Of a stretch of DNA of 64,000 nt, positions 51,963-61,122 are shown in pieces (positions within the stretch are counted from its first letter, which is position 1; each line of letters begins with the position of its first letter). The notes beneath the pieces are model-generated. The model worked only from the letters and a program-made list of their open reading frames with translations, was not told the origin of the DNA and did no database searches. The translations under genes and the position numbers were made by a program. The DNA comes from Atopobium sp. UBA1382 (GTDB lineage Bacteria; Actinomycetota; Coriobacteriia; Coriobacteriales; Atopobiaceae), in contig DBQY01000016.1 of NCBI GenBank assembly GCA_002305805.1, positions 182,341 through 246,340 of the forward strand. The letters are read 5' to 3'.

Positions 51963-53468
51963 ATGCCGAGCGTCTCTCGTCGATACGGATCAGTCGGCGG
52001 CCGCTTTGACCGTCCGAGCGGCCGTCCGGATGCCGAGCTCGCGGCGCCGGTCGTTCTTATGGTCTCGGGCGGGGCGGACTCCACGGCGCTTCTCGTCCTT
52101 GCTGCCACGTCGTCGCTGGACATCGACGACGGTCGCGGGGTAGCGCGCGTTGCCCGCGAGCGCCTGCACGTGCTGCACGTGAACCACGGCCTGCGGGGGC
52201 TCGATGCCGAGGAGGACGAGGAGTTCGTACGCGACCTCGCGGCGCGCTACGGTATCCCCTGCACGATTCGCCGTGCCGACGTTGCCGCCCTTGCCCAGGT
52301 TGCCGGGAACAATGTGGAGAACGCCGGCCGCGAGCTGCGCTACGCCGAGGCCGCGCGCCTGGCGAACGAGCTCTCTGCGCGGCTCGGAACGCCGCGCTCC
52401 GCCGCTCGCATCCTCACGGCCCACACCGCGGACGACCGGGCGGAGACCTTCTTCATGAACGCCATTCGCGGCACGGGCGCGGCGGGCCTCTCGTCCATCC
52501 CGCGTCGGCGCAACCGGATCGTGCGGCCGCTGCTCGACCGTACCCACGAGGAGCTCTGCGACCTGCTGCGCATGCGCGGGATTGTCTGGCGCGAGGACGA
52601 TACCAACGCCGATACTCGCTACCTGCGCGCTTACGTCCGCCACGAGGTCATGCCCGTGGTGCGGGCGAGAAACCCGCGCATCACCGCAAACCTTGCCAGC
52701 ACCTGCGACATCCTCTCCGACGAGGATGCGTACCTCACCTCGGTTGCCGCGCGGGCGCTGCGCGACCTTACGCGCCGCGAGGAGGATGGGCTTCTCGTCC
52801 TGGATGCGGCGCGTCTCGCTGCGCTCGAGGTTGCCGTTGCCCGCCGCGTTGCGCGGGCGGCCCTGCTCTCCGTCTGCCCCGGCGCGCGGCTCGAGGCTCG
52901 ACACATTGCTGGCGTTTTGGGCACTGTCGCGGCGGGCGAGGGGTCGCTTACCGTGCCGATGGGCGTCTCCGTGCGCGTGGAGCACGGGCTGCTCGTGATT
53001 CGCGGACGGGGTGCCGTCCCCGCGCCGTCCGCCGCATGGCTCGAGGTCCCCGGCAGGCTCGAGCTCGCAGACGGGCGCGCCCTCGCCGCCCGGATAGTGG
53101 AGGTTCCTGCCGGCGGAGATGCTGCTGCGCGTGCCCGTGCGCACGCGCTCGAGTGGGACGGGGAGTCCGTGCTGCTCGATGCCGCCGCAGCGAGTGTCGA
53201 CCCGGCACGCGGTGGTCGCCTGTGGGTTGACGCCCCGCGCTCGGGTGACGTCATCTGCCCGCTTGGGATGCACGGTCAGTCAAAGAAGGTCTCCGATTTG
53301 CTCGGCGAGGCTGGCGTGCCGCTCGATGACCGTGCCGCTGTGCCCGTGGTGCGCGTCTCGCCCACTGGCAGGATCGTGTGGGTTGCCCCCATCCGCCCGG
53401 ACGAGCGCGTGCGTTGCTCGGCTTCGACGAAATGGATGCTCGAGCTGACGCTCTTGTCGGCGCTGTGA
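51963..53468 (+). CDS. tilS: tRNA(Ile)-lysidine synthetase
   Basis: 501 residues. The ATP pyrophosphatase loop is SGGADSTALL (SGGxDS). LHVLHVNHGLRG, RYGIPCTI and HTADDRAETFFMNAIRGTGAAGL are also typical. The C-terminal domain ends ICPLGMHGQSKKVSDLLGEAGVP. It makes lysidine at C34 of tRNA-Ile(CAU), an essential step. GGAGGT precedes the ATG. tilS-hpt-ftsH is a conserved order in Gram-positive bacteria and is kept here. Confidence 0.93.
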   Translation: MPSVSRRYGSVGGRFDRPSGRPDAELAAPVVLMVSGGADSTALLVLAATSSLDIDDGRGVARVARERLHVLHVNHGLRGLDAEEDEEFVRDLAARYGIPCTIRRADVAALAQVAGNNVENAGRELRYAEAARLANELSARLGTPRSAARILTAHTADDRAETFFMNAIRGTGAAGLSSIPRRRNRIVRPLLDRTHEELCDLLRMRGIVWREDDTNADTRYLRAYVRHEVMPVVRARNPRITANLASTCDILSDEDAYLTSVAARALRDLTRREEDGLLVLDAARLAALEVAVARRVARAALLSVCPGARLEARHIAGVLGTVAAGEGSLTVPMGVSVRVEHGLLVIRGRGAVPAPSAAWLEVPGRLELADGRALAARIVEVPAGGDAAARARAHALEWDGESVLLDAAAASVDPARGGRLWVDAPRSGDVICPLGMHGQSKKVSDLLGEAGVPLDDRAAVPVVRVSPTGRIVWVAPIRPDERVRCSASTKWMLELTLLSAL

Positions 53469-53482
53469 CGCCCTTCTCCCAC

Positions 53483-53701
53483 GGTTTGGGTTCACGGTTT
53501 AGCCCAAGAAAGTATGCTGTTCGACAAAACCCCAGTTGAGGCATCATATATTAAAGCGCTTACGCCGTGCGTGAACCCAAACCGAATACAGGTTTGGGTT
53601 CACGCACGGCAGTCATGAGGCAAGAAAATCAAAAGAGAAATCGATTACCTGCGGTTTTGTCGCGGGTGCTCGTGCCGGGGCGGCATCGACGAACCCAAAC
53701 C
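53483..53701. repeat. intergenic element, GGTTTGGGTTCA family, between tilS and hpt
   Basis: Four copies of GGTTTGGGTTCA(C) in the order forward, reverse, forward, reverse. The middle two form a perfect 20-bp stem (53564-53583 with 53591-53610) closed by a 7-base loop. The second half contains GATTACCTGCGGTTTTGTCG. The same unit and order recur at 63105-63336. The rest of the gap (to 53799) shows only the hpt ribosome site. Confidence 0.85.
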
Positions 53702-53799
53702 TCGAGGGGCGCCTTCCCGGCGTCCGCCCACGTGCCGTTGTCCTGCGTTATCCTTGGATGACGGAGAATCGGCGCGCGCCGCGAAGAAAGGGGAGAGCC

Positions 53800-54348
53800 A
53801 TGGGTTCACTGCATCCTGACGTGAAGGAGGTCCTGCTTTCCGAGGAGGACATCCGCGGTATCGTCAGCCGCATGGGCGAGCAGATCACCCGTGATTACGC
53901 CGATAAGAACCCGCTGGTCGTGGCCGTGCTGCGCGGCGCCGTGGTCTTCACCGCGGATCTCATGCGCGCCATCGATTGCCCGATGTCGGTGGACTTTATG
54001 GCGGTCTCCAGCTACGGCGAGGCGGCCAAGAGCTCCGGCGTGGTCCGCATCGTCAAGGACCTCGACACCAAGATCGAGGGGCGCGACGTGCTGATCGTCG
54101 AGGACATCCTCGACTCCGGTCTCACGCTGTCCTACCTCATCGACCTGCTCAAGGGCCGTGGACCCGCCTCTGTCGAGGTGGCCGCGTTTCTCGTGAAGGA
54201 CGTCACCGGCAAGACGCCTGCCATCGAGCCCCGCTACGTGGGCACTCACGTTCCCGATGAGTTCATCGTCGGCTACGGACTGGACTTCGCGGAGCGCTAC
54301 CGCAACCTGCCCTACATCGGCATCCTCAAGCCCGAGGTTTACCAGTAA
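53800..54348 (+). CDS. hpt: hypoxanthine phosphoribosyltransferase
   Basis: 182 residues, normal length. The PRPP-binding motif is DVLIVEDILDSGLTLSYL; VVAVLRGAVVFTADLMRAI and the final FIVGYGLDFAERYRNLPYIGIL are characteristic of bacterial Hpt. It salvages hypoxanthine and guanine to IMP/GMP, which would also use bases freed by the nucleoside hydrolase encoded earlier in the window. GGGGAGA precedes the ATG. Confidence 0.95.
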   Translation: MGSLHPDVKEVLLSEEDIRGIVSRMGEQITRDYADKNPLVVAVLRGAVVFTADLMRAIDCPMSVDFMAVSSYGEAAKSSGVVRIVKDLDTKIEGRDVLIVEDILDSGLTLSYLIDLLKGRGPASVEVAAFLVKDVTGKTPAIEPRYVGTHVPDEFIVGYGLDFAERYRNLPYIGILKPEVYQ

Positions 54349-54365
54349 CCTGACAAGGAGATCGC

Positions 54366-56324
54366 GTGTCAGATAACAACAGCGAGCCGCAACGTCCCGG
54401 CGGGAAGGGCATGCCCGATCTTCCGGGCGGCCCGTCCCGCTCCAACACGATTACGACACTGCTCATCATCGCCATCGTCGTCTATCTTGCCTACTCCATG
54501 GGTACGTCGCTTACGAGCCGTGCCCAGACGACGGACGTCCTGCCCACCAACCAGTTCGTGACCGCCGTCGAGTCGGGTCGCGTCAAGGACGTGAGCTACA
54601 AGGTCTCAGACGGTAGCGTCACCGGGTCGTACTGGAAGTCGTCGACCGACAAGGGCGACGAGGGAAAGCTCACGGACTACCGAAGCGTCTACGTTGGGTC
54701 TGATTCCCTCGCTGAGCTCATGGCGGAGCATCCCGACATCACCTATCAGATCGACACGAGCTCGGGCGACCTGCTCGAGACCATCCTCGTCTCCGTGGTC
54801 CCCACGCTGCTTCTGGTAGGCGTCTTCATCTTCTATATGAACCGCATGTCGGGTCAGCAGGACAAGACGATGTCGTTCGCCAAGACCAAGGCGCGCATCG
54901 AGGGCGAGCGGCCGAAGGTCACCTTCGCCGACGTCGCGGGCATCGACGAGGCCGTGGAGGAGCTCCAGGAGGTCCGCGACTTCCTCTCCGACCCCGAGCG
55001 CTACCACAAGATGGGCGCGCGCATCCCGCGCGGCCTCCTGCTCGTGGGCCCTCCGGGCACCGGCAAGACGCTGCTCGCCAAGGCCGTGGCCGGCGAGGCG
55101 GGCGTGCCGTTCTTCTCGATCTCCGGCTCTGACTTTGTGGAGATGTTCGTGGGCGTGGGCGCCTCGCGTGTGCGCGACCTCTTCAAGCAGGCCAAGGAGG
55201 CGGCGCCCTGCATCGTCTTCATTGACGAGATCGACGCCGTTGGCCGTCAGCGCGGTGCGGGTCTCGGCGGCGGGCACGACGAGCGCGAGCAGACGCTCAA
55301 CCAGCTGCTCGTCGAGATGGATGGCTTCGAGGAGAACTCCGCGGTCATCCTGATCGCCGCGACCAACCGGCCTGACATTCTCGACCCGGCGCTGCTGCGG
55401 CCCGGGCGCTTTGACCGTCGCGTGACCGTGGACCGTCCCGACGTGGGCGGCCGCGAGAAGATTCTTGCGGTGCATGCCAAGGGCAAGCCCGTCTCCGATG
55501 ACGTGGACCTGGCGCGCCTGGCCAAGGTGACCCCGGGCTTCACGGGCGCAGACCTCGCCAACCTCATGAACGAGGCGGCGCTTCTCGCCGCACGCCGTCA
55601 CGAGGAGACGATTGGTCCCGACGAGGTCGAGGAGGCCATGGAGCGCGTGATGGCCGGCCCCGAGCGCAAGAGCCGCGTCATCACCGAGGGCGAGCGCCGC
55701 GTGATCGCCTACCACGAGTCCGGCCACGCCCTCGTAGGCCACGTGCTGGCGCACTCTGATCCCATCCACAAGATCAGCATTGTGAGCCGCGGCCAGGCGC
55801 TCGGCTACACCATGCAGATTCCCGAGGAGGACCACTTCCTGGAGACGCGCGACGGCATGCTCGACCAGATTGCGGTGCTGCTGGGTGGCCGCACGGCCGA
55901 GGAGCTCTTCTGCGACGACGTCACCACCGGCGCGAGCAACGACCTCGAGCGGGCCACCAAGCTCGCGCGTACGATGGTTACCCGATACGGCATGAGCGAC
56001 GAGCTGGGCGCCCAGGTCTTTGGCGAGGCGCAGCACGAGGTGTTTCTCGGCCGCGATTACGCCAACCGCCAGGACTACTCTGCCGAGACCGCCAAGCGCA
56101 TCGACGACGAGGTCGAGCGCATCATGCGCGAGGGCCACGAGCGCGCCCGCGAGGTCCTGGCCGAGCGTCGCGACCAGATGGACACCATGGCGCGCGTGCT
56201 GCTCGAGCGCGAGACCGTGGAGGGCGAGGCCGTGGAGGCCCTGCTCGACGGCCGCTGGGACAAGTACGTCGCGGGGGAGAAGAACGACGAGGCGGCGGAG
56301 GTCGCCGGAGGGGAGCAGCAGTGA
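54366..56324 (+). CDS. ftsH: membrane AAA+ zinc protease FtsH
   Basis: 652 residues. Two membrane helices (about 30-47 and 140-157) enclose an outer domain. Then come [27 protein letters not shown], the SRH region with RPGRFDRRV, and the zinc site HESGH. The C-terminal part ends with an acidic stretch. It degrades misfolded membrane and regulatory proteins. GTG start with AAGGAG five bases upstream. The stop overlaps the aminotransferase start (GTGA). Confidence 0.97.
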   Translation: MSDNNSEPQRPGGKGMPDLPGGPSRSNTITTLLIIAIVVYLAYSMGTSLTSRAQTTDVLPTNQFVTAVESGRVKDVSYKVSDGSVTGSYWKSSTDKGDEGKLTDYRSVYVGSDSLAELMAEHPDITYQIDTSSGDLLETILVSVVPTLLLVGVFIFYMNRMSGQQDKTMSFAKTKARIEGERPKVTFADVAGIDEAVEELQEVRDFLSDPERYHKMGARIPRGLLLVGPPGTGKTLLAKAVAGEAGVPFFSISGSDFVEMFVGVGASRVRDLFKQAKEAAPCIVFIDEIDAVGRQRGAGLGGGHDEREQTLNQLLVEMDGFEENSAVILIAATNRPDILDPALLRPGRFDRRVTVDRPDVGGREKILAVHAKGKPVSDDVDLARLAKVTPGFTGADLANLMNEAALLAARRHEETIGPDEVEEAMERVMAGPERKSRVITEGERRVIAYHESGHALVGHVLAHSDPIHKISIVSRGQALGYTMQIPEEDHFLETRDGMLDQIAVLLGGRTAEELFCDDVTTGASNDLERATKLARTMVTRYGMSDELGAQVFGEAQHEVFLGRDYANRQDYSAETAKRIDDEVERIMREGHERAREVLAERRDQMDTMARVLLERETVEGEAVEALLDGRWDKYVAGEKNDEAAEVAGGEQQ

Positions 56325-57505
56325 GTATCAACGAGAAGAGCCGCGCGTACGGAGCGCAGAAGTCCTCCATCCGCGAGATCTCCGCGTATGCCAACGCCCG
56401 CAAGGCCGAGATCGGTGCCGAGAACGTCTTTGACTTCTCGCTGGGCAACCCCTCGATTCCCGCGCCGGACGCCGTTCGCGCCTCCATCGAGCGTGCGCTC
56501 GCGCTGCCGGCTACGCAGCTCCACGGCTACACGCCCGCGAGCGGCCTGCCCGCCGTGCGCGAGGCCGTGGCCGCGAGCCTGACGCGCCGCTTTGGCGACG
56601 GCACCGCCTCCGCAAATGACCTCTACCTCACCTGCGGCGCCGCGGCCTCGCTCTCCATCACGTTCAACGCAATCGTGAACCCCGGCGACGAGGTCATCGT
56701 CATCGCGCCGTACTTCCCGGAGTACCGCGTCTGGATCGAGACCTCGGGCGCCACGTGCGTGGAGGTCATGGCGGATGCGGCCACGTTCCAGGTGGACGTT
56801 GCCGGCGTGGCCGCCGCCATCACGCCGCGCACCAAGGCTGTGGTCATCAACTCGCCCAACAACCCGGTGGGCTCCGTGTACTCCCGTGACAACCTTGCCG
56901 CGCTCGCGGACGCGCTGCACGAGGCCGAGAAGAGCCTCGGCACGACCATCTACCTCGTGGCCGACGAACCCTATCGCGAGATCACCTACGGTGCCGAGGT
57001 GCCCTGGGTGCCGTCCCTCTACGACCGTACGATCGTGTGCTACTCCTACTCCAAGAGCCTGTCGCTGCCGGGCGAGCGCATCGGCTGGGTGCTGGTGCCG
57101 CCCACCAGCCCCGAGCACGACGAGCTGGTGCTCGCCGTGGCCGGAGCCGGCCGCAAGCTGGGCTTTGTTTGTGCTCCGGCGCTCTTCCAGCGCGTGCTCG
57201 CGGACTGCGTGGACTGCCCGAGTGACGTGGAGGCCTACGCCGAGAACCGCCGTGCTCTCACCGAGGGGCTCGCTGCCCTGGGCTACGAGTTCATCGAGCC
57301 CGAAGGCGCGTTCTACCTGTGGGTCAAGGCGCTCGAGCCGGACGCGGGCGCGTTCTTCGAGCGCGCCAAGGCCCTCGAGCTGCTGCCCGTTCCCTCCGAT
57401 TCCTTCGGCTGCCCGGGCTGGGTGCGCGTGGGCTACTGCGTCTCCCACGAGACGATCGTGAACTCGCTGCCCGCCTGGGCCAAGCTCGCCGAGTCCTACC
57501 GCTAG
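56321..57505 (+). CDS. class I/II PLP-dependent aminotransferase
   Basis: 394 residues, fold type I. The PLP-binding [15 protein letters not shown] carries the active-site Lys; [14 protein letters not shown] and DEPYREITY are the substrate and cofactor segments, and VRVGYC holds the carboxylate-binding Arg. It resembles AspC/PatA-like enzymes that use aromatic or acidic amino acids. Start GTG overlaps the ftsH stop. The exact substrate is not determined; the PHP gene lies 9 bp downstream. Confidence 0.88.
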   Translation: MSINEKSRAYGAQKSSIREISAYANARKAEIGAENVFDFSLGNPSIPAPDAVRASIERALALPATQLHGYTPASGLPAVREAVAASLTRRFGDGTASANDLYLTCGAAASLSITFNAIVNPGDEVIVIAPYFPEYRVWIETSGATCVEVMADAATFQVDVAGVAAAITPRTKAVVINSPNNPVGSVYSRDNLAALADALHEAEKSLGTTIYLVADEPYREITYGAEVPWVPSLYDRTIVCYSYSKSLSLPGERIGWVLVPPTSPEHDELVLAVAGAGRKLGFVCAPALFQRVLADCVDCPSDVEAYAENRRALTEGLAALGYEFIEPEGAFYLWVKALEPDAGAFFERAKALELLPVPSDSFGCPGWVRVGYCVSHETIVNSLPAWAKLAESYR

Positions 57506-57514
57506 GGAACCGTC

Positions 57515-58342
57515 ATGCTGCAGAATCGTTGCGACGTCCACACGCACACGCTCTTCTCGCGCCACGCGTACTCGACGGTGCGCGAGGATGTGCTTGCCGC
57601 CCGCGATGCGGGTCTTGAGCTGCTGGGTGTGACGGACCACTTCTCCGACATGCTCTTTCCCAGTGCGGACCTGATGCATGCCGACCTTCGCGACTACCAG
57701 TACCTCATCAACACGGTCGTGTGGCCGCGCGTCTGGGAGGGCGTGCGTCTGCTGCATGGCGTGGAGGCGGACGTTCGCTCACTAGACGGGCGGCTCTTTG
57801 GCCAGGATGTCGCGCTCGACCGTGACATCACCGGCGGTCCCATGCGCGAGGCGACCACGCTCTACGACCGCGTTGCGATGAGCTGCGACTACGTGATCGC
57901 AAGCGTTCACTACCGGGGGTTCGCGTCCGAGGCGACCCTCGCCCAGGCGACGGAGATGTACCTCGGTGCGCTTGCCCAGCCCAAGGTGCTCGTCCTTGGC
58001 CATGCGGGGCGCGCCGGCATCCCGTTCGACGTGCCTGAGGTCGTGGGGGAGGCTGCCCGCCAGCATAAGCTCATCGAGGTCAACGCCCACAGCCTGGAGG
58101 CGCGCCGCCGCGAGGGTCGCACCTGGCGGAGCTGTCGGAAGATCGCCGAGACCTGCGCCGAACTTGGCTGCCAGATTGTCATCAGCAGCGACGCGCACAT
58201 CTGCTGCGATGTGGGCGGTGTTGCGCCCGCGCTCGAGATGCTCGAGGAGATTCACTTCCCACAGGAACTCGTAGCCACCCGTTCCGCAGATGCGTTTCTG
58301 GCCGCGATGGGCGCCGCCGGCCTGCGGACACCCGAGTTCTAG
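57515..58342 (+). CDS. PHP-domain phosphoesterase (YcdX-like)
   Basis: 275 residues. The trinuclear metal site is visible: DVHTHTLFSRHAYST, TDHFSD, HGVEADV, SVHY, GHAGR and SSDAH. YcdX-type proteins act as phosphatases. It sits in the ftsH-aminotransferase transcript. The many His/Asp residues leave little doubt on family; the substrate is unknown. HisK-like histidinol phosphatase is possible but no his genes are near. Confidence 0.82.
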   Translation: MLQNRCDVHTHTLFSRHAYSTVREDVLAARDAGLELLGVTDHFSDMLFPSADLMHADLRDYQYLINTVVWPRVWEGVRLLHGVEADVRSLDGRLFGQDVALDRDITGGPMREATTLYDRVAMSCDYVIASVHYRGFASEATLAQATEMYLGALAQPKVLVLGHAGRAGIPFDVPEVVGEAARQHKLIEVNAHSLEARRREGRTWRSCRKIAETCAELGCQIVISSDAHICCDVGGVAPALEMLEEIHFPQELVATRSADAFLAAMGAAGLRTPEF

Positions 58343-58366
58343 CATCGGCTCGGACGTCGGCCTCGA

Positions 58367-58378
58367 GTTCTTCTCGCC
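58367..58378 (+). repeat. GTTCTTCTCGCC 12-mer, copy 4
   Basis: Exact copy between the PHP gene and the exonuclease gene, again after a stop codon and in plus orientation. Confidence 0.5.
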
Positions 58379-58425
58379 TGCCGGCAGCTGCACTTGCAGG
58401 AGCGGAAACCCCCGGAAGGAGCCCC

Positions 58426-59205
58426 ATGTCCACCACCCGCGAGCTGCGACTTGTTTCATGGAACGTCAACGGTCTGCGCGCCGTCATGAAGAAGGACCCG
58501 AGCTTCACCGACGTGGTGGAGGCCACCGGCGCGGATGTCTTTGCCGTCCAGGAGACCAAGCTCCAAGAGGGCCAGATCGAGCTCGACCTGCCCGGTTATC
58601 ATCAGACTTGGAGCTACGCCGAGCGCAAGGGCTACTCCGGCACCGCCGTCTTCAGCCGCGATGAGCCGCTGCGGGTGATCAACCACATCGGCGCGCCGGC
58701 GGCCGACGACGAGGGCCGCGTCTGCGCCCTGGAGTTCCCCAGCTACTGGTTCGTGGACGTCTACACGCCCAACGCCCAGAACGAGCTCGCGCGCATCGAC
58801 ACGCGCCTGGCGTGGGACGCGGCCTACCGTGAGTTCCTGTGCGGCCTGGCTACCGAGAAGCCCGTGGTGACCTGCGGAGACTTCAACGTGGCCCACAACG
58901 AGATCGACCTCAAGAACCCCGGCCCCAACCGCGGCAATGCCGGTTTTTCCGACGAGGAGCGTGAGGGCTTCACCCGCCTGCTCGACGCCGGCTTCACCGA
59001 CACCTTCCGCGCACGCCATCCCGACCTCACGGGCGCCTACAGCTGGTGGAGCTATCGCTTCAACGCGCGCAAGAACAACGCCGGCTGGCGCATCGACTAC
59101 TTCCTCGTGAGCAACGACATCGCCGACCGCGTGACCAGCGCCTCGATCCTCAGCGAGGTCTACGGCTCCGACCACTGCCCCGTGGAGCTCACGATCGAGC
59201 TGTAA
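58426..59205 (+). CDS. xth: exodeoxyribonuclease III (AP endonuclease)
   Basis: 259 residues. LVSWNVNGLRA, VFAVQETKLQEGQ, GYSGTAVFSR, VDVYTPNAQNEL, TCGDFNVAHNEIDL, YSWWSYRFNARKNNAGWRIDYFLVS and SDHCPVEL cover all the metal and catalytic residues of the EEP family, ExoA branch. It cuts at abasic sites in base-excision repair. AAGGAG precedes the ATG. Convergent with the sirtuin gene, 25 bp apart. Confidence 0.95.
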   Translation: MSTTRELRLVSWNVNGLRAVMKKDPSFTDVVEATGADVFAVQETKLQEGQIELDLPGYHQTWSYAERKGYSGTAVFSRDEPLRVINHIGAPAADDEGRVCALEFPSYWFVDVYTPNAQNELARIDTRLAWDAAYREFLCGLATEKPVVTCGDFNVAHNEIDLKNPGPNRGNAGFSDEEREGFTRLLDAGFTDTFRARHPDLTGAYSWWSYRFNARKNNAGWRIDYFLVSNDIADRVTSASILSEVYGSDHCPVELTIEL

Positions 59206-59230
59206 CGCGGTGTGGGCCTGGCGTTCCGAC

Positions 59231-59968
59231 CTAGAAGTCGAACGCAGCCGCGATGTCGCAGGCGCACACGAGGTCGGCGGCGCCGTCCTGCGGCGTGCCC
59301 TCCCGGTTGACAATCACCAGCTCGTCACCGCCAAAGTAGTTGACGAGCCCCGCCGCCGGGTACACCACGAGCGACGTGCCTCCAATGACCAGCAGATCGG
59401 CCTCCTCGATTGCCTTGACACTGGCGAGAAGGACGTGCTCGTCGAGCTGCTCCCCGTAGAGCACCACGTCCGGCTTCACGAGCCCGCCGCACTTCTCGCA
59501 GTGCGGCACACCCTCGGTCGCGAGGACCCACTCGGCCGAGTAGGCCTCCCCGCAGCGCATGCAGACGTTGCGGTGGACCGACCCGTGCAGCTCATGGACC
59601 ACGCGCGAGCCCGCCGCCTGGTGCAGGCCGTCGATGTTCTGCGTGACCACGGCGGCGAGATGTCCCTCGGCCTCCAGCTCGGCGAGCTTCGTGTGCGCAC
59701 GGTTGGGCCGCGCGGTCAGACAGATCATGCGCTCACGGTAGAACTCGTAGAACTCCTCGGTGTGCGTGATAAAGAAGCCGTGCCCGAGCATCTCCTCGGG
59801 CGGGTAGGCAAAGTGCTGGTGATAGAGGCCGTCGGCGCTGCGGAAGTCGGGAATGCCGCTTGCTGTGGAGACGCCGGCGCCGCCGAAGAACACCGCCCTT
59901 CTCGCCTTTGAGAAGCGCTCCTCAAGCGCGGCCGCCGCCTCGGCGGGATCTGCGATTGTGTGTCCCAT
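59231..59968 (-). CDS. cobB: NAD-dependent protein deacylase (sirtuin, CobB type)
   Basis: 245 residues. GGAGVSTASGIPDFRSADGLY, TQNIDGLHQAAG and HELHGS with the catalytic His; structural zinc CMRCGEAY and CEKCGG; NAD-pocket IGGTSLVVYPAAGL. The helix after FRS lacks the Tyr-x-x-Arg desuccinylase pair in an obvious form (EFYEFYRERM is present and could supply it), so substrate range is open. AAGGAGG lies close before the ATG. Confidence 0.93.
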   Translation of the reverse strand: MGHTIADPAEAAAALEERFSKARRAVFFGGAGVSTASGIPDFRSADGLYHQHFAYPPEEMLGHGFFITHTEEFYEFYRERMICLTARPNRAHTKLAELEAEGHLAAVVTQNIDGLHQAAGSRVVHELHGSVHRNVCMRCGEAYSAEWVLATEGVPHCEKCGGLVKPDVVLYGEQLDEHVLLASVKAIEEADLLVIGGTSLVVYPAAGLVNYFGGDELVIVNREGTPQDGAADLVCACDIAAAFDF

Positions 59969-60075
59969 GACGCCTCCTTCGAACGTCCTCCTATCATGGT
60001 AATCCTGCGGAGACGTCTGCGACCCCGCTCAGTTGGGAACAAGGTAGCTTATGTCATGCAAGAGGGAGGCGGCAC

Positions 60076-61029
60076 ATGGAGCCCTTGCACAACAACGTCT
60101 TTGACTGCGCGCTCGTCTTCGAGGGCGGCGGCTATCGCGCCGCGTATACCTGCGCGTTCGCAAACGTCCTGCTCGAGCAGGGCATTTACTTTGACTACGT
60201 ATGCGGCTTGTCCGCCGGGGCAAGCAACACCGTCAACTATCTCTCGCGCGACCGCAAGCGCGTGCGCGAGGCCTTCATGACCGGCGGGGCCGCCAGGGGG
60301 CTCGTCGGCCTGCGCTCGCTGCTGCGCGGCCACGGCTACTTCGATGCCGACGCGCTCTACGAGGGCGCGCTGCGCGACGGGACGCTCGAGTTTGACTGGG
60401 ATACGTTTTCGGCCAACCCCGCGCGCCTGCGCATCCAGGCCTTCGAGCGCGACACCGGCCGCACGGTTCGCTTTGGCCGCGATGACATGACCGACCCCAT
60501 GCGCATGATCGACCTCGTCAGGGTCAGCTCCACGCTTCCCGGCATGATGAAGCCAATCGAGGTGGACGGCCGCGTCCTCATGGACGGTGGCCTGGGCACA
60601 GGTGCCGGCATTCCGGTCGGCATGGCCGAGGATGACGGCATGGAGCGCTTCCTCTTCGTGGCCACGCGCCCGCGCGGCTATCGCAAGAAGGAGCCGGGCG
60701 CGCGCGACAAGCAGATGTTCAAGGCCGTGGCGCGCGACTATCCCTACCTGCGCAAGGCGCTGCTCACGCGCTGGGAGCGCTACAATGCCGCGCTCGACCA
60801 CGTGGAGGAGCTTGCCGAGAGGGGCCGTGCGCTCGTCATCTACCCTGACGAGATGCCCGTCGAGAACGCCACGGTCAATCCCCGCAAGCTGACGGCCGCC
60901 TACGAGGCCGGACACGCACAGTACGTGCGCGAGATGCCGCGCGTGAGGGAGTTTCTGTTCGGTGCGCCGGACGCCGGTCCGCGCCCGGATGACCCGGACG
61001 AGGGCACCGGCTACATCACGCTGGGCTAG
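60076..61029 (+). CDS. patatin-like phospholipase (YjjU/RssA-like)
   Basis: 317 residues. Oxyanion motif EGGGYRAAYTCAF, nucleophile GLSAGASN (GxSxG) and catalytic Asp in MDGGLGTGAGIP. The rest matches bacterial DUF6363/YjjU-type proteins with the VATRPRGYRKKEPG segment. Probably a cytoplasmic lipid acyl hydrolase; substrate unknown. AGGGAGG precedes the ATG. Divergent from the sirtuin gene. Confidence 0.9.
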   Translation: MEPLHNNVFDCALVFEGGGYRAAYTCAFANVLLEQGIYFDYVCGLSAGASNTVNYLSRDRKRVREAFMTGGAARGLVGLRSLLRGHGYFDADALYEGALRDGTLEFDWDTFSANPARLRIQAFERDTGRTVRFGRDDMTDPMRMIDLVRVSSTLPGMMKPIEVDGRVLMDGGLGTGAGIPVGMAEDDGMERFLFVATRPRGYRKKEPGARDKQMFKAVARDYPYLRKALLTRWERYNAALDHVEELAERGRALVIYPDEMPVENATVNPRKLTAAYEAGHAQYVREMPRVREFLFGAPDAGPRPDDPDEGTGYITLG

Positions 61030-61122
61030 CCCCGTCGCGCGGCGTCCGCCGTCCTTCTCGCCCGTCTGCCCGTCCCGTGGGTACAATGGGACGAAACGAA
61101 GGCGCTCCAGGGAGGACCGCTC

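Noticed and set aside
54606..56138. Minus-strand open frame opposite ftsH
   Set aside because: Shadow of a fully conserved FtsH.
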